NCBI RefSeq assembly: GCF_010501105.1 | Contig: NZ_QVMQ01000003.1 | Span: 1-64,000 of the forward strand | Length of the DNA stretch: 64,000 nt | Direction: 5' to 3' | From: Dysgonomonas sp. 511 | GTDB taxonomy: Bacteria > Bacteroidota > Bacteroidia > Bacteroidales > Dysgonomonadaceae | Shown: piece after piece, positions 15,996 through 25,559 of the stretch | Numbering within the stretch: the stretch's first letter is position 1 | How the letters are laid out: each line of letters opens with the position of its first letter | Position numbers and translations under genes: made by a program | Notes under the pieces: model-generated | Seen by the model: the letters and a program-made list of their open reading frames with translations, nothing else | What the model was told of the DNA's origin: nothing | Database searches by the model: none

Positions 15996-16946
15996 ATGAA
16001 AAGAATCGCTATCACGGGTGCTGCCGGCAATTTAGGAGGACTGCTTGCACAAGGTTTTAAGGACATGGATGTCTATCTAAATCTTCTTATTCACAAGAAA
16101 GAGGTTTCGGCAGACTTAAAGGATAAAAGCAATGTTGATATATTCAAAATTGACCTGAACGATAAAGAGACGCTTTATCCGGCATTGCAGGATGTAGATG
16201 TTGTGGTACATTTTGCAGGAGTATTGTTCAAAGCCAACCCAGAGAAATTCCTGCCTACTACCAACACCCATTACTTCAAAAACCTACTAGATGCAGCTGT
16301 TAAACAAAAGGTAAAGCGCGTAATCCTTATCAGCTTTCCCCATGTGGAAGGAGAGAACACCCCCGACAATCCCGCAAAAGGAGTATTGACCGGACAACCA
16401 GAATCTATGCATGCCCGCACCCGTCTCGAAGAAGAAAAGTTACTGTTCCGGTATGGTGAAAAACATGGATTCGAAGCTGTATCGCTGCGGGTAGGCATGG
16501 TATATGGAGAGGGAATATTGATGATAGATGCCGCCCAATGGTTTGCACGCCACTATCTGCTGGGGATATGGAAAAAACCGACTTATATTCACCTGATATC
16601 GAAAGACGATTTTGTAAATGCAACTATTGCAGCATCTATAAAAGACGGCATAACAGGTATTTACCATATAGGCGATGAAGGAATACAGACCCTACAGCAA
16701 TTTTTCGACGACATCACCACATATAAAGGGAATCACAAGCCTTGGCGAATGCCCGTTTGGATGATAATGACAGCAGCAAGGGGGTTTGAACTCTTTTCGG
16801 CTATATTCAATACCCGCAGCCCATTGACTGTTGATTTCATAAAGATAGGTATGGCGTCATATTATGGAGATACCGGGCGTATGCGAAAAGAGTTATTGCC
16901 CAATCTGAAATACAAGACTTACAAAGACGGAATGGAGCTATTCTAA
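15996..16946 (+). CDS. NAD(P)-dependent epimerase/dehydratase, atypical SDR
   Basis: 316 aa with the extended-SDR dinucleotide motif GAAGNLGGLL and a DVDVVVHFAG strand. The active-site YxxxK is not evident: the expected place reads SMHARTRLEEEK, so this is an atypical SDR that may bind NAD(P) without classic chemistry. It has its own 128-bp upstream gap and is convergent with the next gene with only 5 bp between stops. Confidence 0.85.
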   Translation: MKRIAITGAAGNLGGLLAQGFKDMDVYLNLLIHKKEVSADLKDKSNVDIFKIDLNDKETLYPALQDVDVVVHFAGVLFKANPEKFLPTTNTHYFKNLLDAAVKQKVKRVILISFPHVEGENTPDNPAKGVLTGQPESMHARTRLEEEKLLFRYGEKHGFEAVSLRVGMVYGEGILMIDAAQWFARHYLLGIWKKPTYIHLISKDDFVNATIAASIKDGITGIYHIGDEGIQTLQQFFDDITTYKGNHKPWRMPVWMIMTAARGFELFSAIFNTRSPLTVDFIKIGMASYYGDTGRMRKELLPNLKYKTYKDGMELF

Positions 16947-16951
16947 ATCCA

Positions 16952-17782
16952 TTACTTACCTAATGGCTGGCAATTGGGGCAATAGTAAACAGTTCCTCCC
17001 AAATAGGCCTCTTTTACGATCTCATTGCCACAGTTCGGGCATGGCTCTTTATATGTATTCTTTGACAACAGACATTTGTAGCCGCCAAAATTACCGTAAA
17101 AATCCTTTTCGGTATTGCGTCCGCCCCTATCTGTCATATTATGCAGGGTGACTTTCAGGCAATGGAATAAATCGCCTTTTTGCAAGTCGCCTATCGTAGA
17201 TATTTTGCGTTTGGGATGCAGTCCCGACAGGAACAAAATATCCTGTAATACCCCATTGCCCAGTCCGGGAATGCGCTGTTCGGTAGCCAGCAGGGCTTTT
17301 ATCGACATATCGCGTCCGGCATTCCGGAATATGCTGTCGAAATAATTGGTGTCAAATTCATCGTTCAAAGGCGATATGCTATTCAGGCTTCCCTTATGAT
17401 ATTTATTATCGAGTTCACCTTTATAGGCATAGATAGAGCCATACATGGATACAGTAAACGCAACGAAACTTTTATCGTCAAACTCTATCAACATCTGGTG
17501 CTTTGCCGGATGTTTCTCAAAGGCCGGATAATACTTCAGGTTAGTACCATCGCTGATAGAGAGAGTTATACCAGCGTCGCAATGTATGTCTATGAATGCT
17601 CCATGACCGTGTATGGAGTCAATCTCACGCCCAACCAACGTGTCGGGATATAAAAGCGGGTCGCCATTATACCACGTAAATTTGTGCGGGCTTGTGGCTT
17701 GTACAACCTTAGCTATCCGTTTCCCTGCCAGTATCGATTCTGCCTGACGGGCAATTGTAGCCGATTCGGGAATTTCCAACAT
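16952..17782 (-). CDS. Fpg/Nei-family DNA glycosylase-like protein
   Basis: 276 aa with the overall Fpg/MutM-Nei architecture: N-terminal beta-sandwich, helix-two-turn-helix (LLATEQRIPGLGNGVLQDILF) and a C-terminal Cys4 zinc finger (CPNCGNEI..YYCPNC). The N-terminus reads MLEIPES where active enzymes have MPELPE. The catalytic Pro2 is Leu, which would also block initiator-Met removal, while Glu3 is kept. It may bind damaged DNA with altered or lost glycosylase chemistry. Confidence 0.85.
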   Translation of the reverse strand: MLEIPESATIARQAESILAGKRIAKVVQATSPHKFTWYNGDPLLYPDTLVGREIDSIHGHGAFIDIHCDAGITLSISDGTNLKYYPAFEKHPAKHQMLIEFDDKSFVAFTVSMYGSIYAYKGELDNKYHKGSLNSISPLNDEFDTNYFDSIFRNAGRDMSIKALLATEQRIPGLGNGVLQDILFLSGLHPKRKISTIGDLQKGDLFHCLKVTLHNMTDRGGRNTEKDFYGNFGGYKCLLSKNTYKEPCPNCGNEIVKEAYLGGTVYYCPNCQPLGK

Positions 17783-17821
17783 ATTCTTTTCTTTATGTAA
17801 TACGATATCAAAGATAAAAAA

Positions 17822-20194
17822 CTATGGGATCAAAGGCTCTAAATCTGCTATATTTTCTTCGAAAGAGTTCAACTTATCTTTTTCTCCTGCAAGCCAGATG
17901 ATATCACCTTCTTGAAATTGGATTGCCGGCTCCACATTGATAATGGACGCCTCTCCCCTATCAACGCCAATCACCATACATTCAGTCTTTTCGCGGATGC
18001 CTGCACTTACTATCGTTTTCCCTATCAGCGAAGAACCTTTTTCTACCAGATATTGCGACAGGCTGATATGGTGCTGTGCCTCTTCTTCCATTTCCGATGC
18101 CTGAGCACGTTTGTCTTGCAGATATTGAGCCAATTGCAGCATTTCTTCATCCGAACCGGATACTACAAGTCTATCGAATGGATACAACCGTTCATTCCCA
18201 TCGGGAATATTGATTTTTTTGCTCCCCCTTATTATTGTTACGATATTCACACCTGTTTTCTGCCTGAAATTCAGCTCTCTAAGTGTACGCCCTATACTAG
18301 AGGATGATTGTGATATCTCGAACTCTTCGATATGTATATTTTTCGATCGTAAATCGTTTGCTACAGTAGGCAGTATAGCAGCCTTCTTCTCATCGAGTAG
18401 CTGTTTCAGGTTCAGGTTTTCCAGAAAACGCGCTTCTATCCTGCGCGACTGTTCCTTAAATCCTTCCGAAAAGATTATTAATGTAACTACTGCCAGCGAT
18501 ATTATGACCATTAGAACCGTAAGTTTTGGGAATAACGGGATCAAAACCATCAGCACCAATACAATACATATAATGATACGGAAAGCAACAAGAGAGATTA
18601 ACGCTCCCCTGTTCAGGCGATTGTCTTGCCACAGGTTCTTAAACTCTGTCGAACGGTTTTTCTTCATCATTATAGCACGCAGAAATGGAGCCATAGCCAA
18701 TAAGGTTATTATTGCTGAAATAACATTTCCCCAGATACTTCCCGGCACATATTCTACTATGTAGGGGGTGATAAACGACTGAAAGACAAGCAATATAGCA
18801 ATAGAAACGGTAAAATAGACTGCAACAAGGGTCAAGATGCTTTTCAGTAGCTTTTTCCAATCATTTTGCTTATTTACTGTGTTATACGACGATACACCAT
18901 ATCCCTCTATCAATTTGCTCCATCGGGATGGCATACGTTTTTCTATCCAATTGTAAGCATTTTCGGAATATTTTATACAATATGGAGTGGTAAATGTTGT
19001 TATCACCGATACAGCGACAATTATCGGATAAAGTGTTTCTGTAATTACTCCCAGGCTCATACCCAGTGTAGCGATAATAAAGGAGAACTCCCCTATCTGA
19101 GCCAAACTGAAACCTGATTGTATAGCCACTTTCAAGCCTTCGCCCGATGCAAGGACACCAAGAGTCGCAAAAATAACGCGCCCGATAAGTACAACCAGAG
19201 TCAATAACAAGATGAGCAGTGCATATTCGTAGATCACCGCCGGGTCTATCATCATACCCACCGAAACGAAGAAGACTGCTCCAAAGAGATTTTTCAACGG
19301 CTCTATCAAATGTTCTATATGCCGCGATTCGATAGTTTCGGCAAGGACAGATCCCATTATAAAGGCGCCCAACGCTGCCGAAAAACCGACTGCCGTAGCA
19401 AAATATACCATACCAAGGCAAAGGCCGATGGCTACTATCAGCAGGGTTTCATCGTTCAGGTATTTCTTCAGCTTTTTCAATAGTGTAGGTATCATGTAAA
19501 TACCGACAACGAACCACATAAGCATAAAGAATATGAGCTTTACAACACTGTTTGCCAGTTCGCCGCCCTCGAAATGCTGGCTGACGGCAAAGGTAGACAG
19601 CAAAACCATCATCACAATGGCAGCAAGGTCTTCCACGATAAGCATACCAAAAACAATACCTGCAAATTTTTTCTTTTGCAGGTTCATATCGTTAAATGCT
19701 TTTATAATAATTGTAGTAGACGACATAGACAGCATTCCTCCCAAGAATATACTGTTCATCGGCGACCAATCGGGAATCAGGTTTACAATCAACAGTTCGC
19801 CGGCCAGATAGCCGATGATAATCATCGACCCCATATTGATAAGTGTGGCTATGGAAGCTTTGCCCCCCACATCCATCAGCTTTTTGAAACTAAACTCCAA
19901 ACCCAGTGCAAATAAGAGGAATATAATACCCAACTCGGACCAGATAGTAACATTTCCCATATCCGATATTTCGGGTAATGCCTTGAAAACACCTGATACC
20001 TGCTGCTCGGAAATACCCGTTACCTTAACGACCAGTTTCTCTACAAATTCTTTGAAATGGAGGCTAGCCAAAAAACCTGCTACAATATAACCTAATACTA
20101 CAGGCTGTTTCAGCCATTTGAATATTATAGTTACTATGCTTGCGGTTATAAGAATTATAGCCAGATCGCTTATAAAATCGGGTAAATGAGCCAT
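17822..20194 (-). CDS. CPA2 cation:proton antiporter with C-terminal TrkA_C domain
   Basis: A monovalent cation/H+ antiporter of the Kef/CPA2 type in the inner membrane, 790 aa. A dozen hydrophobic segments cover about 10-400, with LGYIVAGFLA, GLEFSF and the GFSAALGAFIMGSVLAE helix. An unusual extra block of four or five helices sits around 450-590. Then comes a cytosolic part with two TrkA_C-like modules (about 605-690 ending VVSGSDEEMLQLA, and 710-790 ending WLAGEKDKLNSFEEN). Separate transcription from its neighbours is suggested by a 185-bp upstream gap. Confidence 0.92.
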   Translation of the reverse strand: MAHLPDFISDLAIILITASIVTIIFKWLKQPVVLGYIVAGFLASLHFKEFVEKLVVKVTGISEQQVSGVFKALPEISDMGNVTIWSELGIIFLLFALGLEFSFKKLMDVGGKASIATLINMGSMIIIGYLAGELLIVNLIPDWSPMNSIFLGGMLSMSSTTIIIKAFNDMNLQKKKFAGIVFGMLIVEDLAAIVMMVLLSTFAVSQHFEGGELANSVVKLIFFMLMWFVVGIYMIPTLLKKLKKYLNDETLLIVAIGLCLGMVYFATAVGFSAALGAFIMGSVLAETIESRHIEHLIEPLKNLFGAVFFVSVGMMIDPAVIYEYALLILLLTLVVLIGRVIFATLGVLASGEGLKVAIQSGFSLAQIGEFSFIIATLGMSLGVITETLYPIIVAVSVITTFTTPYCIKYSENAYNWIEKRMPSRWSKLIEGYGVSSYNTVNKQNDWKKLLKSILTLVAVYFTVSIAILLVFQSFITPYIVEYVPGSIWGNVISAIITLLAMAPFLRAIMMKKNRSTEFKNLWQDNRLNRGALISLVAFRIIICIVLVLMVLIPLFPKLTVLMVIISLAVVTLIIFSEGFKEQSRRIEARFLENLNLKQLLDEKKAAILPTVANDLRSKNIHIEEFEISQSSSSIGRTLRELNFRQKTGVNIVTIIRGSKKINIPDGNERLYPFDRLVVSGSDEEMLQLAQYLQDKRAQASEMEEEAQHHISLSQYLVEKGSSLIGKTIVSAGIREKTECMVIGVDRGEASIINVEPAIQFQEGDIIWLAGEKDKLNSFEENIADLEPLIP

Positions 20195-20378
20195 ATGTTA
20201 ATAAAATTATTTGAGGTGTATTATGTTCTTTTTTCTATTTGAGAAACAACAAAATGCTGCTTCCAGTTCATAAAATTACTAAAAAAATAACTTAATGAAA
20301 AGAAAAAATACTTTACGTCGCAAAAAAATAAAGATTTATTACTTTTAGCTACCAGTCAGATTTTAGTGCTTTTAAGGT

Positions 20379-20939
20379 TCATTTAGTCCGCAATAGGGTC
20401 TGGATCATTATCACAATATCCTCTCCGTAACCTTTGCGCGATGCCCAACGCTTTTCTAATGCCCTAACCGTCACCGCTGTGCCTTTTATACCATGAAAAT
20501 GGCGTGGATCTTTTGTATTTTTCTTAGGATAACCTTTTGCTCCTGCATACAGAGCCAAATGATCGACATGCGCTTCTATACCCTCTCTCCAGGAAATGAA
20601 TTTTTCGTATGACACTATTTTCTCATCATCTCCTCCCGAGTTAGTTTTTATCCCGCAGGGATTTTTGTAAGTTTCCTTCAATATTCCACCGAATCTGCCA
20701 TACCCGGTTTCCATAGCCGCCTGGCAGTAGGCAACCACTGGGTCTATACCTAGAGATGGACATATCTCCCAATAAAAATCGGCCAGATTTATAAACAACT
20801 GTGTCGCCCTTCTATTTTTAGCCCATTTTTTTGCTTTTTCTTTATCTGTTCTGGGCTTAGATAATATGGAGTAATCTTTTGCTTCTGTGATTGCAAAACT
20901 AAAAACAGAAACAAATATTAATAGGAGTATCCTTTTCAT
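20379..20939 (-). CDS. Secreted glucosaminidase-domain peptidoglycan hydrolase
   Basis: 186 aa from ATG 20939 (ATG 20951 would add MIPL before the signal peptide MKRILLLIFVSVFSFAITEA). The rest is one glucosaminidase domain of the FlgJ/LytG type: PSLGIDPVVAYCQAAMETG with the catalytic Glu in METGYGRFGG, then NPCGIKT and FISWREGIEAHVDHL. It probably cleaves peptidoglycan glycan strands in the periplasm or outside the cell. No binding module is attached. Confidence 0.9.
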   Translation of the reverse strand: MKRILLLIFVSVFSFAITEAKDYSILSKPRTDKEKAKKWAKNRRATQLFINLADFYWEICPSLGIDPVVAYCQAAMETGYGRFGGILKETYKNPCGIKTNSGGDDEKIVSYEKFISWREGIEAHVDHLALYAGAKGYPKKNTKDPRHFHGIKGTAVTVRALEKRWASRKGYGEDIVIMIQTLLRTK

Positions 20940-21102
20940 TAGGGGTATCAATTTATTATAGTTTCTTTTATTTAGTTTAGGTCTATCGTTTATAATTCTG
21001 CAACAACTACAATATTACATTATTCTGTTCATTAATTAAAATTTACAAATTCAAACAGAGTGTTATTTAACATATTTTAAACACACTCATGCTATATAAA
21101 AA

Positions 21103-21132
21103 AATAAGGACACCCTGACGGGCATCCTTATT
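21103..21132 (-). terminator. ompA terminator
   Basis: Reading the minus strand, AATAAGGA/TCCTTATT arms (21103-21110, 21125-21132) with an inner CCC/GGG continuation are followed by a T run. It lies 28 bp past the OmpA stop. Confidence 0.85.
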
Positions 21133-21160
21133 GCCTGATATTTAGTCGTTTAAGAAATTC

Positions 21161-22312
21161 TTATTTCTTTGTTGCAGTGAACACAACCACACGGTTCCAC
21201 TCATCGGTAGGGAACAATTGTTCTTTATCTCCGCTAGCTTTAACAGTGATACGGTCTGATGCGATATTATATTTGTCTATCAATACTTTAGCTACAGCTT
21301 GAGCGCGTTGTTCCGACAATCTTTGGTTGACAGTGGCATTACCTGTGCTCTTGTCGGCATAGCCTGTCACTGTTACATTCATATTCGGATTATCGTTCAG
21401 GTAACGTGCTGCATTGTAGATATTGATATCCTGATTTTTCTCCAATTGGTCGCTACCAAGACGGAATACTACAACAGCGTTCATCAACACTTCGGTTTCT
21501 TCTTTTACTTTTTCTGTTTCTTTCACTATAACTTGAGGTTCCGGCTTGTTTGCCAATTCACTCTTCAAGCGGTTGATTTCGGTATCTTTGTCGTTCAATG
21601 AAGCTTTTTGTGCATTGATTTTTTTATTCAATTCATCGAGTTGAGATTGATCGATACCTTCCGCTGCTCTGAAGCCTTTTTTCGACAGGTTGAATTTAAG
21701 CCCCAACATAGCGTCAATTACGCCATCATACGATTTATCGGCTTCATAACCATTAAAGTCGTCACGCAATAGGTTGCCGGCCACTTCCAGATTGAGGCTT
21801 ACAATACTGCTCAAACGAAAATCGGCTTGAAATCCGGCACGGGGGGCGATAATATTGGTAGTTGTTAGGTTGTAATCAGAGTTTTTGAATCCGTGAAAAT
21901 ACCCGAATCCGGCTATACCGTACAAGTTGAATGCCCGGTCTGGCTTATAGCCGCAAAATGCGTTTGTAAGATTCACCAAAGCATCCAGATTGGTTTGGAT
22001 GTACTTAACCTTGTATGTTCCTTCTATGCCTTCTTCTACCTTGTAGTAGTTTTTAGATTGCCAGCCGCCAACTCCCAAACGGGCACCGAATACAGGTGTA
22101 AAATGTTTTCCCAACGAGAAAGCTACATGAGGGGCAATAACGTCGTCGAAAGAAGATTTGCTATGAAATTCTGTGATTGTATAGCTAGCACCACCTTGCA
22201 ACTGAATATACCAGTTTTCTCCGATTTTGGAAGGGTAGTAAGCCGTTTCTTGTGCCAATGAAGGCATTGCCATCAAGGCAAAAGCCGCAATGCTTAATAG
22301 TAGTTTTTTCAT
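21161..22312 (-). CDS. OmpA-family outer-membrane protein
   Basis: 383 aa: signal peptide MKKLLLSIAAFALMAMPSLAQ, an eight-stranded-type beta-barrel (about 30-215), a Lys/Glu/Asn-rich coiled linker (about 225-262: NKKINAQKASLNDKDTEI), then an OmpA_C peptidoglycan-binding domain. The latter holds VTGYADKSTGNATVNQRLSEQRAQ with the family's Asp and Arg. It links outer membrane and peptidoglycan. Consensus promoter and strong terminator suggest high expression. Confidence 0.95.
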   Translation of the reverse strand: MKKLLLSIAAFALMAMPSLAQETAYYPSKIGENWYIQLQGGASYTITEFHSKSSFDDVIAPHVAFSLGKHFTPVFGARLGVGGWQSKNYYKVEEGIEGTYKVKYIQTNLDALVNLTNAFCGYKPDRAFNLYGIAGFGYFHGFKNSDYNLTTTNIIAPRAGFQADFRLSSIVSLNLEVAGNLLRDDFNGYEADKSYDGVIDAMLGLKFNLSKKGFRAAEGIDQSQLDELNKKINAQKASLNDKDTEINRLKSELANKPEPQVIVKETEKVKEETEVLMNAVVVFRLGSDQLEKNQDINIYNAARYLNDNPNMNVTVTGYADKSTGNATVNQRLSEQRAQAVAKVLIDKYNIASDRITVKASGDKEQLFPTDEWNRVVVFTATKK

Positions 22313-22359
22313 TTTCTCAATGTGTTGATTAAATAAAATTTTATAAAGTTTGTCGTGGG

Positions 22360-22391
22360 CAAAAGTAGATATTTTTTATTTTGCAATCAAA
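22360..22391 (-). promoter_or_regulatory. ompA promoter, TTTG-N20-TACTTTTG
   Basis: On the minus strand TTTG (22388-22391) is spaced exactly 20 bp from TACTTTTG (22360-22367), the full Bacteroidetes consensus. The -7 box is 47 bp before the ompA ATG. Confidence 0.85.
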
Positions 22392-22530
22392 TATTAACCA
22401 AAATAAGAGCAAGTATGGTTAATTTTTAAGATTATTTTAACGAATATCTTTACTTGCCATTTTAAAAGAAATGGATATAATACATTGATTATTTGGCTTC
22501 AATATGGCACCAGTGAAAACGATTGCCAGG

Positions 22531-24234
22531 TCAATTGTTTTTTGCAGCAATTATTATTTCAGCTCTTTGCAATGCTATACTAATATTATCGCAAATATTT
22601 TCTTTCCCTATCATTTGAGGTATCGAGGAGTTTTCTATCACGCTATGAACTTCTTCACCTACCCCGGACAAAACAATCTGAATGCCACCTTTCATTGATT
22701 TTTTGCAAAGGCTTTCCAGATTATGAAGCCCTGTGGAGTCTATAAACGGCACTTTGCGCATACGGATAATACGCACCTTCGATTTATCGCCGATAATACG
22801 CATACTTTCTTCAAACTTATTGGCTATACCAAAGAAGAAGGGGCCGTCTATTTCATATACCTCAACGCCTTGTGGCAAGGTTAGGACTTCGTCGACGTGT
22901 GCAAATTCTGTTTCTTTAGTCAGGTCGAGCTTATCTTTTATAACCGACACCTGAGTTACTTCGTTTATCCGTTTCATAAATAGCACCACTGCTAATATCA
23001 ACCCGACTTCTATAGCTATTGTGAGGTCGAATATAACTGTAAGGAAAAAAGTGATGAGCAATACTGCAACATCCGACTTAGGATTTTTCAATAATGCCCT
23101 GAATGTCCGCCATTCACTCATATTGTACGACACAATAACCAATACTCCTGCCAGGCAAGCCATCGGTATATATTGTGCCAATGGCATCAACAGCAATAAA
23201 ATCAATAAAAGGACTACTGCATGTATAATTCCGGCAACGGGCGTGCGCCCTCCATTATTTATATTAGTCATAGTGCGGGCTATAGCTCCCGTGGCAGGAA
23301 TACCACCAAACAAGGGCGTAATAATATTAGCTACACCTTGGGCTATAAGTTCTGTATTCGAATTATGCTTCTCGCCTCCTATTACACCATCTGCCACAGT
23401 AGCCGACAGCAACGATTCTATAGCTCCCAGCAGTGCGATGGTGATTGCTACAGGCAGCAGGTCGGTAATCGTCTGCATATTGATATCCGGTATTTCGGCT
23501 TCGGGCAGGGTTGTGTTGATGCTGAAACGGTCGCCAATGGTATCTATAACAGTTATGCCAAAGTAGTTTTTCAGGAAATAAACAATTGCCGTTACGATGA
23601 TAATTGCAACCAGCGAACCCGGTATCTTCTTTACGATCCTGGGAGTAAGAACGATGATTAAAATACTGCCGATGCTTACTATCGTATTCCACCAGTTGAT
23701 AGTATCAAAGTGCCTGAAGTAGATAATCCACTTACCGACAAAGTCTCCCGGCACTTTTTCTCCATTAAAATCGAGTCCGAATATGTCAGCTATCTGTGTA
23801 GTAAATATAGTGACGGCAATACCACTGGTAAAGCCTACGATGATTGGATATGGTATAAACTTGATAATCTTGCCGAGTTTGAACACACCCAATAGCACTA
23901 GTATGACCCCGGCTATGATAGTGGCTATAATCAAACCCTGTATTCCATAATTCTGGACAACACCATATACTATAACGATGAATGCCCCGGTAGGACCTCC
24001 GATTTGTACACGGCTCCCCCCCAGAAATGAAATGATAAATCCGGCAATAATAGCCGTGATAATACCTTGCTCGGGCGTTACTCCCGATGCGATACCAAAC
24101 GCCAAAGCCAGAGGCAAGGCTACAATACCTACTATAAGGCCGGACATAAGGTCGTTGACAAACTTTTCCTTATCGTATGTTTTCAACGAAATAAACAACT
24201 GAGGAGTAAAATCCTTCAACAGTTTCTTTTTCAT
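22531..24234 (-). CDS. SulP-family inorganic anion transporter with STAS domain
   Basis: 567 aa inner-membrane transporter for sulfate, bicarbonate or similar anions. The core has about 14 helices (30-430): LVALPLALAFGIASG, GPTGAFIVIVYG, TGAIARTMTNINNGGRTPVAG. The C-terminal STAS domain (about 450-560) carries VEVYEIDGPFFFG and FIDSTGLHNLESL. Substrate specificity cannot be read from sequence. No carbonic anhydrase gene is adjacent. Confidence 0.94.
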   Translation of the reverse strand: MKKKLLKDFTPQLFISLKTYDKEKFVNDLMSGLIVGIVALPLALAFGIASGVTPEQGIITAIIAGFIISFLGGSRVQIGGPTGAFIVIVYGVVQNYGIQGLIIATIIAGVILVLLGVFKLGKIIKFIPYPIIVGFTSGIAVTIFTTQIADIFGLDFNGEKVPGDFVGKWIIYFRHFDTINWWNTIVSIGSILIIVLTPRIVKKIPGSLVAIIIVTAIVYFLKNYFGITVIDTIGDRFSINTTLPEAEIPDINMQTITDLLPVAITIALLGAIESLLSATVADGVIGGEKHNSNTELIAQGVANIITPLFGGIPATGAIARTMTNINNGGRTPVAGIIHAVVLLLILLLLMPLAQYIPMACLAGVLVIVSYNMSEWRTFRALLKNPKSDVAVLLITFFLTVIFDLTIAIEVGLILAVVLFMKRINEVTQVSVIKDKLDLTKETEFAHVDEVLTLPQGVEVYEIDGPFFFGIANKFEESMRIIGDKSKVRIIRMRKVPFIDSTGLHNLESLCKKSMKGGIQIVLSGVGEEVHSVIENSSIPQMIGKENICDNISIALQRAEIIIAAKNN

Positions 24235-24401
24235 AAGGGGTGAACAAAAATAGGAGATTGAGTGTTTAGAAAATAACTTACTGCATATTAATAATGTCTA
24301 TAAGCATAAGATAATGTCTATAAACAATTTGTATAACTTAACAACTAAGTAACTAACACTAAAGAGAATTTCATCTTATTAGCAATTTCATTTAATGCCC
24401 G

Positions 24402-24409
24402 CAAAGGTA
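24402..24409 (-). promoter_or_regulatory. Possible sulP -7 box TACCTTTG
   Basis: The minus-strand sequence TACCTTTG matches TAnnTTTG about 170 bp upstream of the SulP start. A TTTG lies 24 bp further upstream, slightly too far for the consensus. Confidence 0.4.
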
Positions 24410-24491
24410 TAAAATGATTTTCAATCTTTTCGCCAAATGTATATAAATATTAAATTTGTATAAACTATCATTTAAATTATCTGAAAAAGTT

Positions 24492-25070
24492 ATGGAAAAA
24501 AGTATTAAAGGAACTGAGACTGAAAAATGTCTATTGAAATCGTTTGCCGGAGAATCTCAGGCACGGACGCGCTATACATTCTTTGCTAGTGTGGCTAAAA
24601 AAGAAGGCTATGAGCAAATAGCAGCCATCTTCCTCGAAACAGCCGACCAGGAAAAAGAGCATGCTAAGCGTATGTTTAAATTTCTGGAAGGGGGCATGGT
24701 CGAAATTACGGCCTCTTATCCTGCCGGAAAAATAGGTACGACCGAAGAAAACCTTATCGAAGCTGCTGCCGGCGAGCACGAAGAATGGTATGTAGACTAT
24801 CCTGCATTTGCCGATATAGCCGAAAAGGAAGGCTTCAAAGAGGTTGCTGTAATGTACCGCATGATAGCCAAGGTAGAAAATATGCACGAAGACCGTTACA
24901 GGGCTCTTTTGGCGCGTGTACAAAGCGAAGGGGTATTCTCTCGCGAAGAAGCTATCGACTGGCAGTGCCGTAATTGTGGTTTTGTTATCAACGGTAAGAA
25001 AGCTCCGAAGACTTGCCCTGCATGCTTACATCCTCAGGCATACTTCGAACCATTGAAATGGAATTTCTAA
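24492..25070 (+). CDS. rbr: Rubrerythrin
   Basis: 192-aa peroxide-reducing diiron protein of anaerobes. The N-terminal ferritin-like domain supplies iron ligands in ESQARTRY, EKEHAKRM, AAGEHEEW and ENMHEDRY. The C-terminal rubredoxin domain has CRNC and CPAC pairs. ATG 24492 is chosen; the longer frame to 24456 adds a run of residues without homology. It protects against oxidative stress, with electrons usually arriving via rubredoxin/NADH. Confidence 0.96.
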   Translation: MEKSIKGTETEKCLLKSFAGESQARTRYTFFASVAKKEGYEQIAAIFLETADQEKEHAKRMFKFLEGGMVEITASYPAGKIGTTEENLIEAAAGEHEEWYVDYPAFADIAEKEGFKEVAVMYRMIAKVENMHEDRYRALLARVQSEGVFSREEAIDWQCRNCGFVINGKKAPKTCPACLHPQAYFEPLKWNF

Positions 25071-25350
25071 TAAGGAAAGTGGAATGACAGCAGTTTGCGA
25101 TGTTGATTCCCACAAAAGATAAAGAGGAAATACTATGAGGGTGTGTCATATAACCAGAACAAGGAGGGGTGTCCCAAAAATAGGATTGCACTGTCAAAAA
25201 TATTATATTCTTTGTCGTTAACTACATTTCGTTCGGTCGAACGATGTTTCTGAGAATAACGAAGGATCTCGACTCTCAAAAGGAGATCCTTCACTCCGTT
25301 CAGGATGACAGAAAGATATGAGAAATTATAAAATTATTGTTGAACAAAAT
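25071..25350. other. IS-derived debris between rubrerythrin and the ars region
   Basis: No gene was found. GGTGTCCCAAAA (25168-25179) is identical to the inner 12 bases of the IS-end sequence at 28962-28977 (opposite strand) and 39354-39369. Further on, GAAGGATCTC (25261-25270) and GAGATCCTTC (25283-25292) form a perfect 10-bp hairpin, a common dispersed type of repeat. Confidence 0.55.
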
Positions 25351-25353
25351 TTA

Positions 25354-25547
25354 GAGTCTGTTTAAATTTTATAGCTAATCTTTTTTATAGCTGTTTTTAG
25401 ATGGATTTTACGTGTTTTACTTGCTGGTTTAGCGGGCTAAACCGAGAGCAAAATATGGAAAATACGCTAAAAAGAGCATAAAAAAGTTGCTAAGAACCAT
25501 ATTAAAGAACCTATAAGAAATATTTTCGCTAAAATCTAAACAGGCTC
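25354..25547 (+). mobile_element. 194-bp MITE copy A
   Basis: Begins GAGTCTGTTTAAATTTTA and ends with the near-inverted complement (right end read inward: GAGCCTGTTTAGATTTTA). TTA flanks both sides (25351-25353, 25548-25550). The interior carries the perfect palindrome GGTTTAGCGGGCTAAACC. A second right-end fragment, AACAGACTC plus another TTA, follows at 25551-25562, a relic of an older nested insertion. That last TTA is the stop codon (minus strand TAA) of the permease. Confidence 0.85.
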
Positions 25548-25559
25548 TTAAACAGACTC

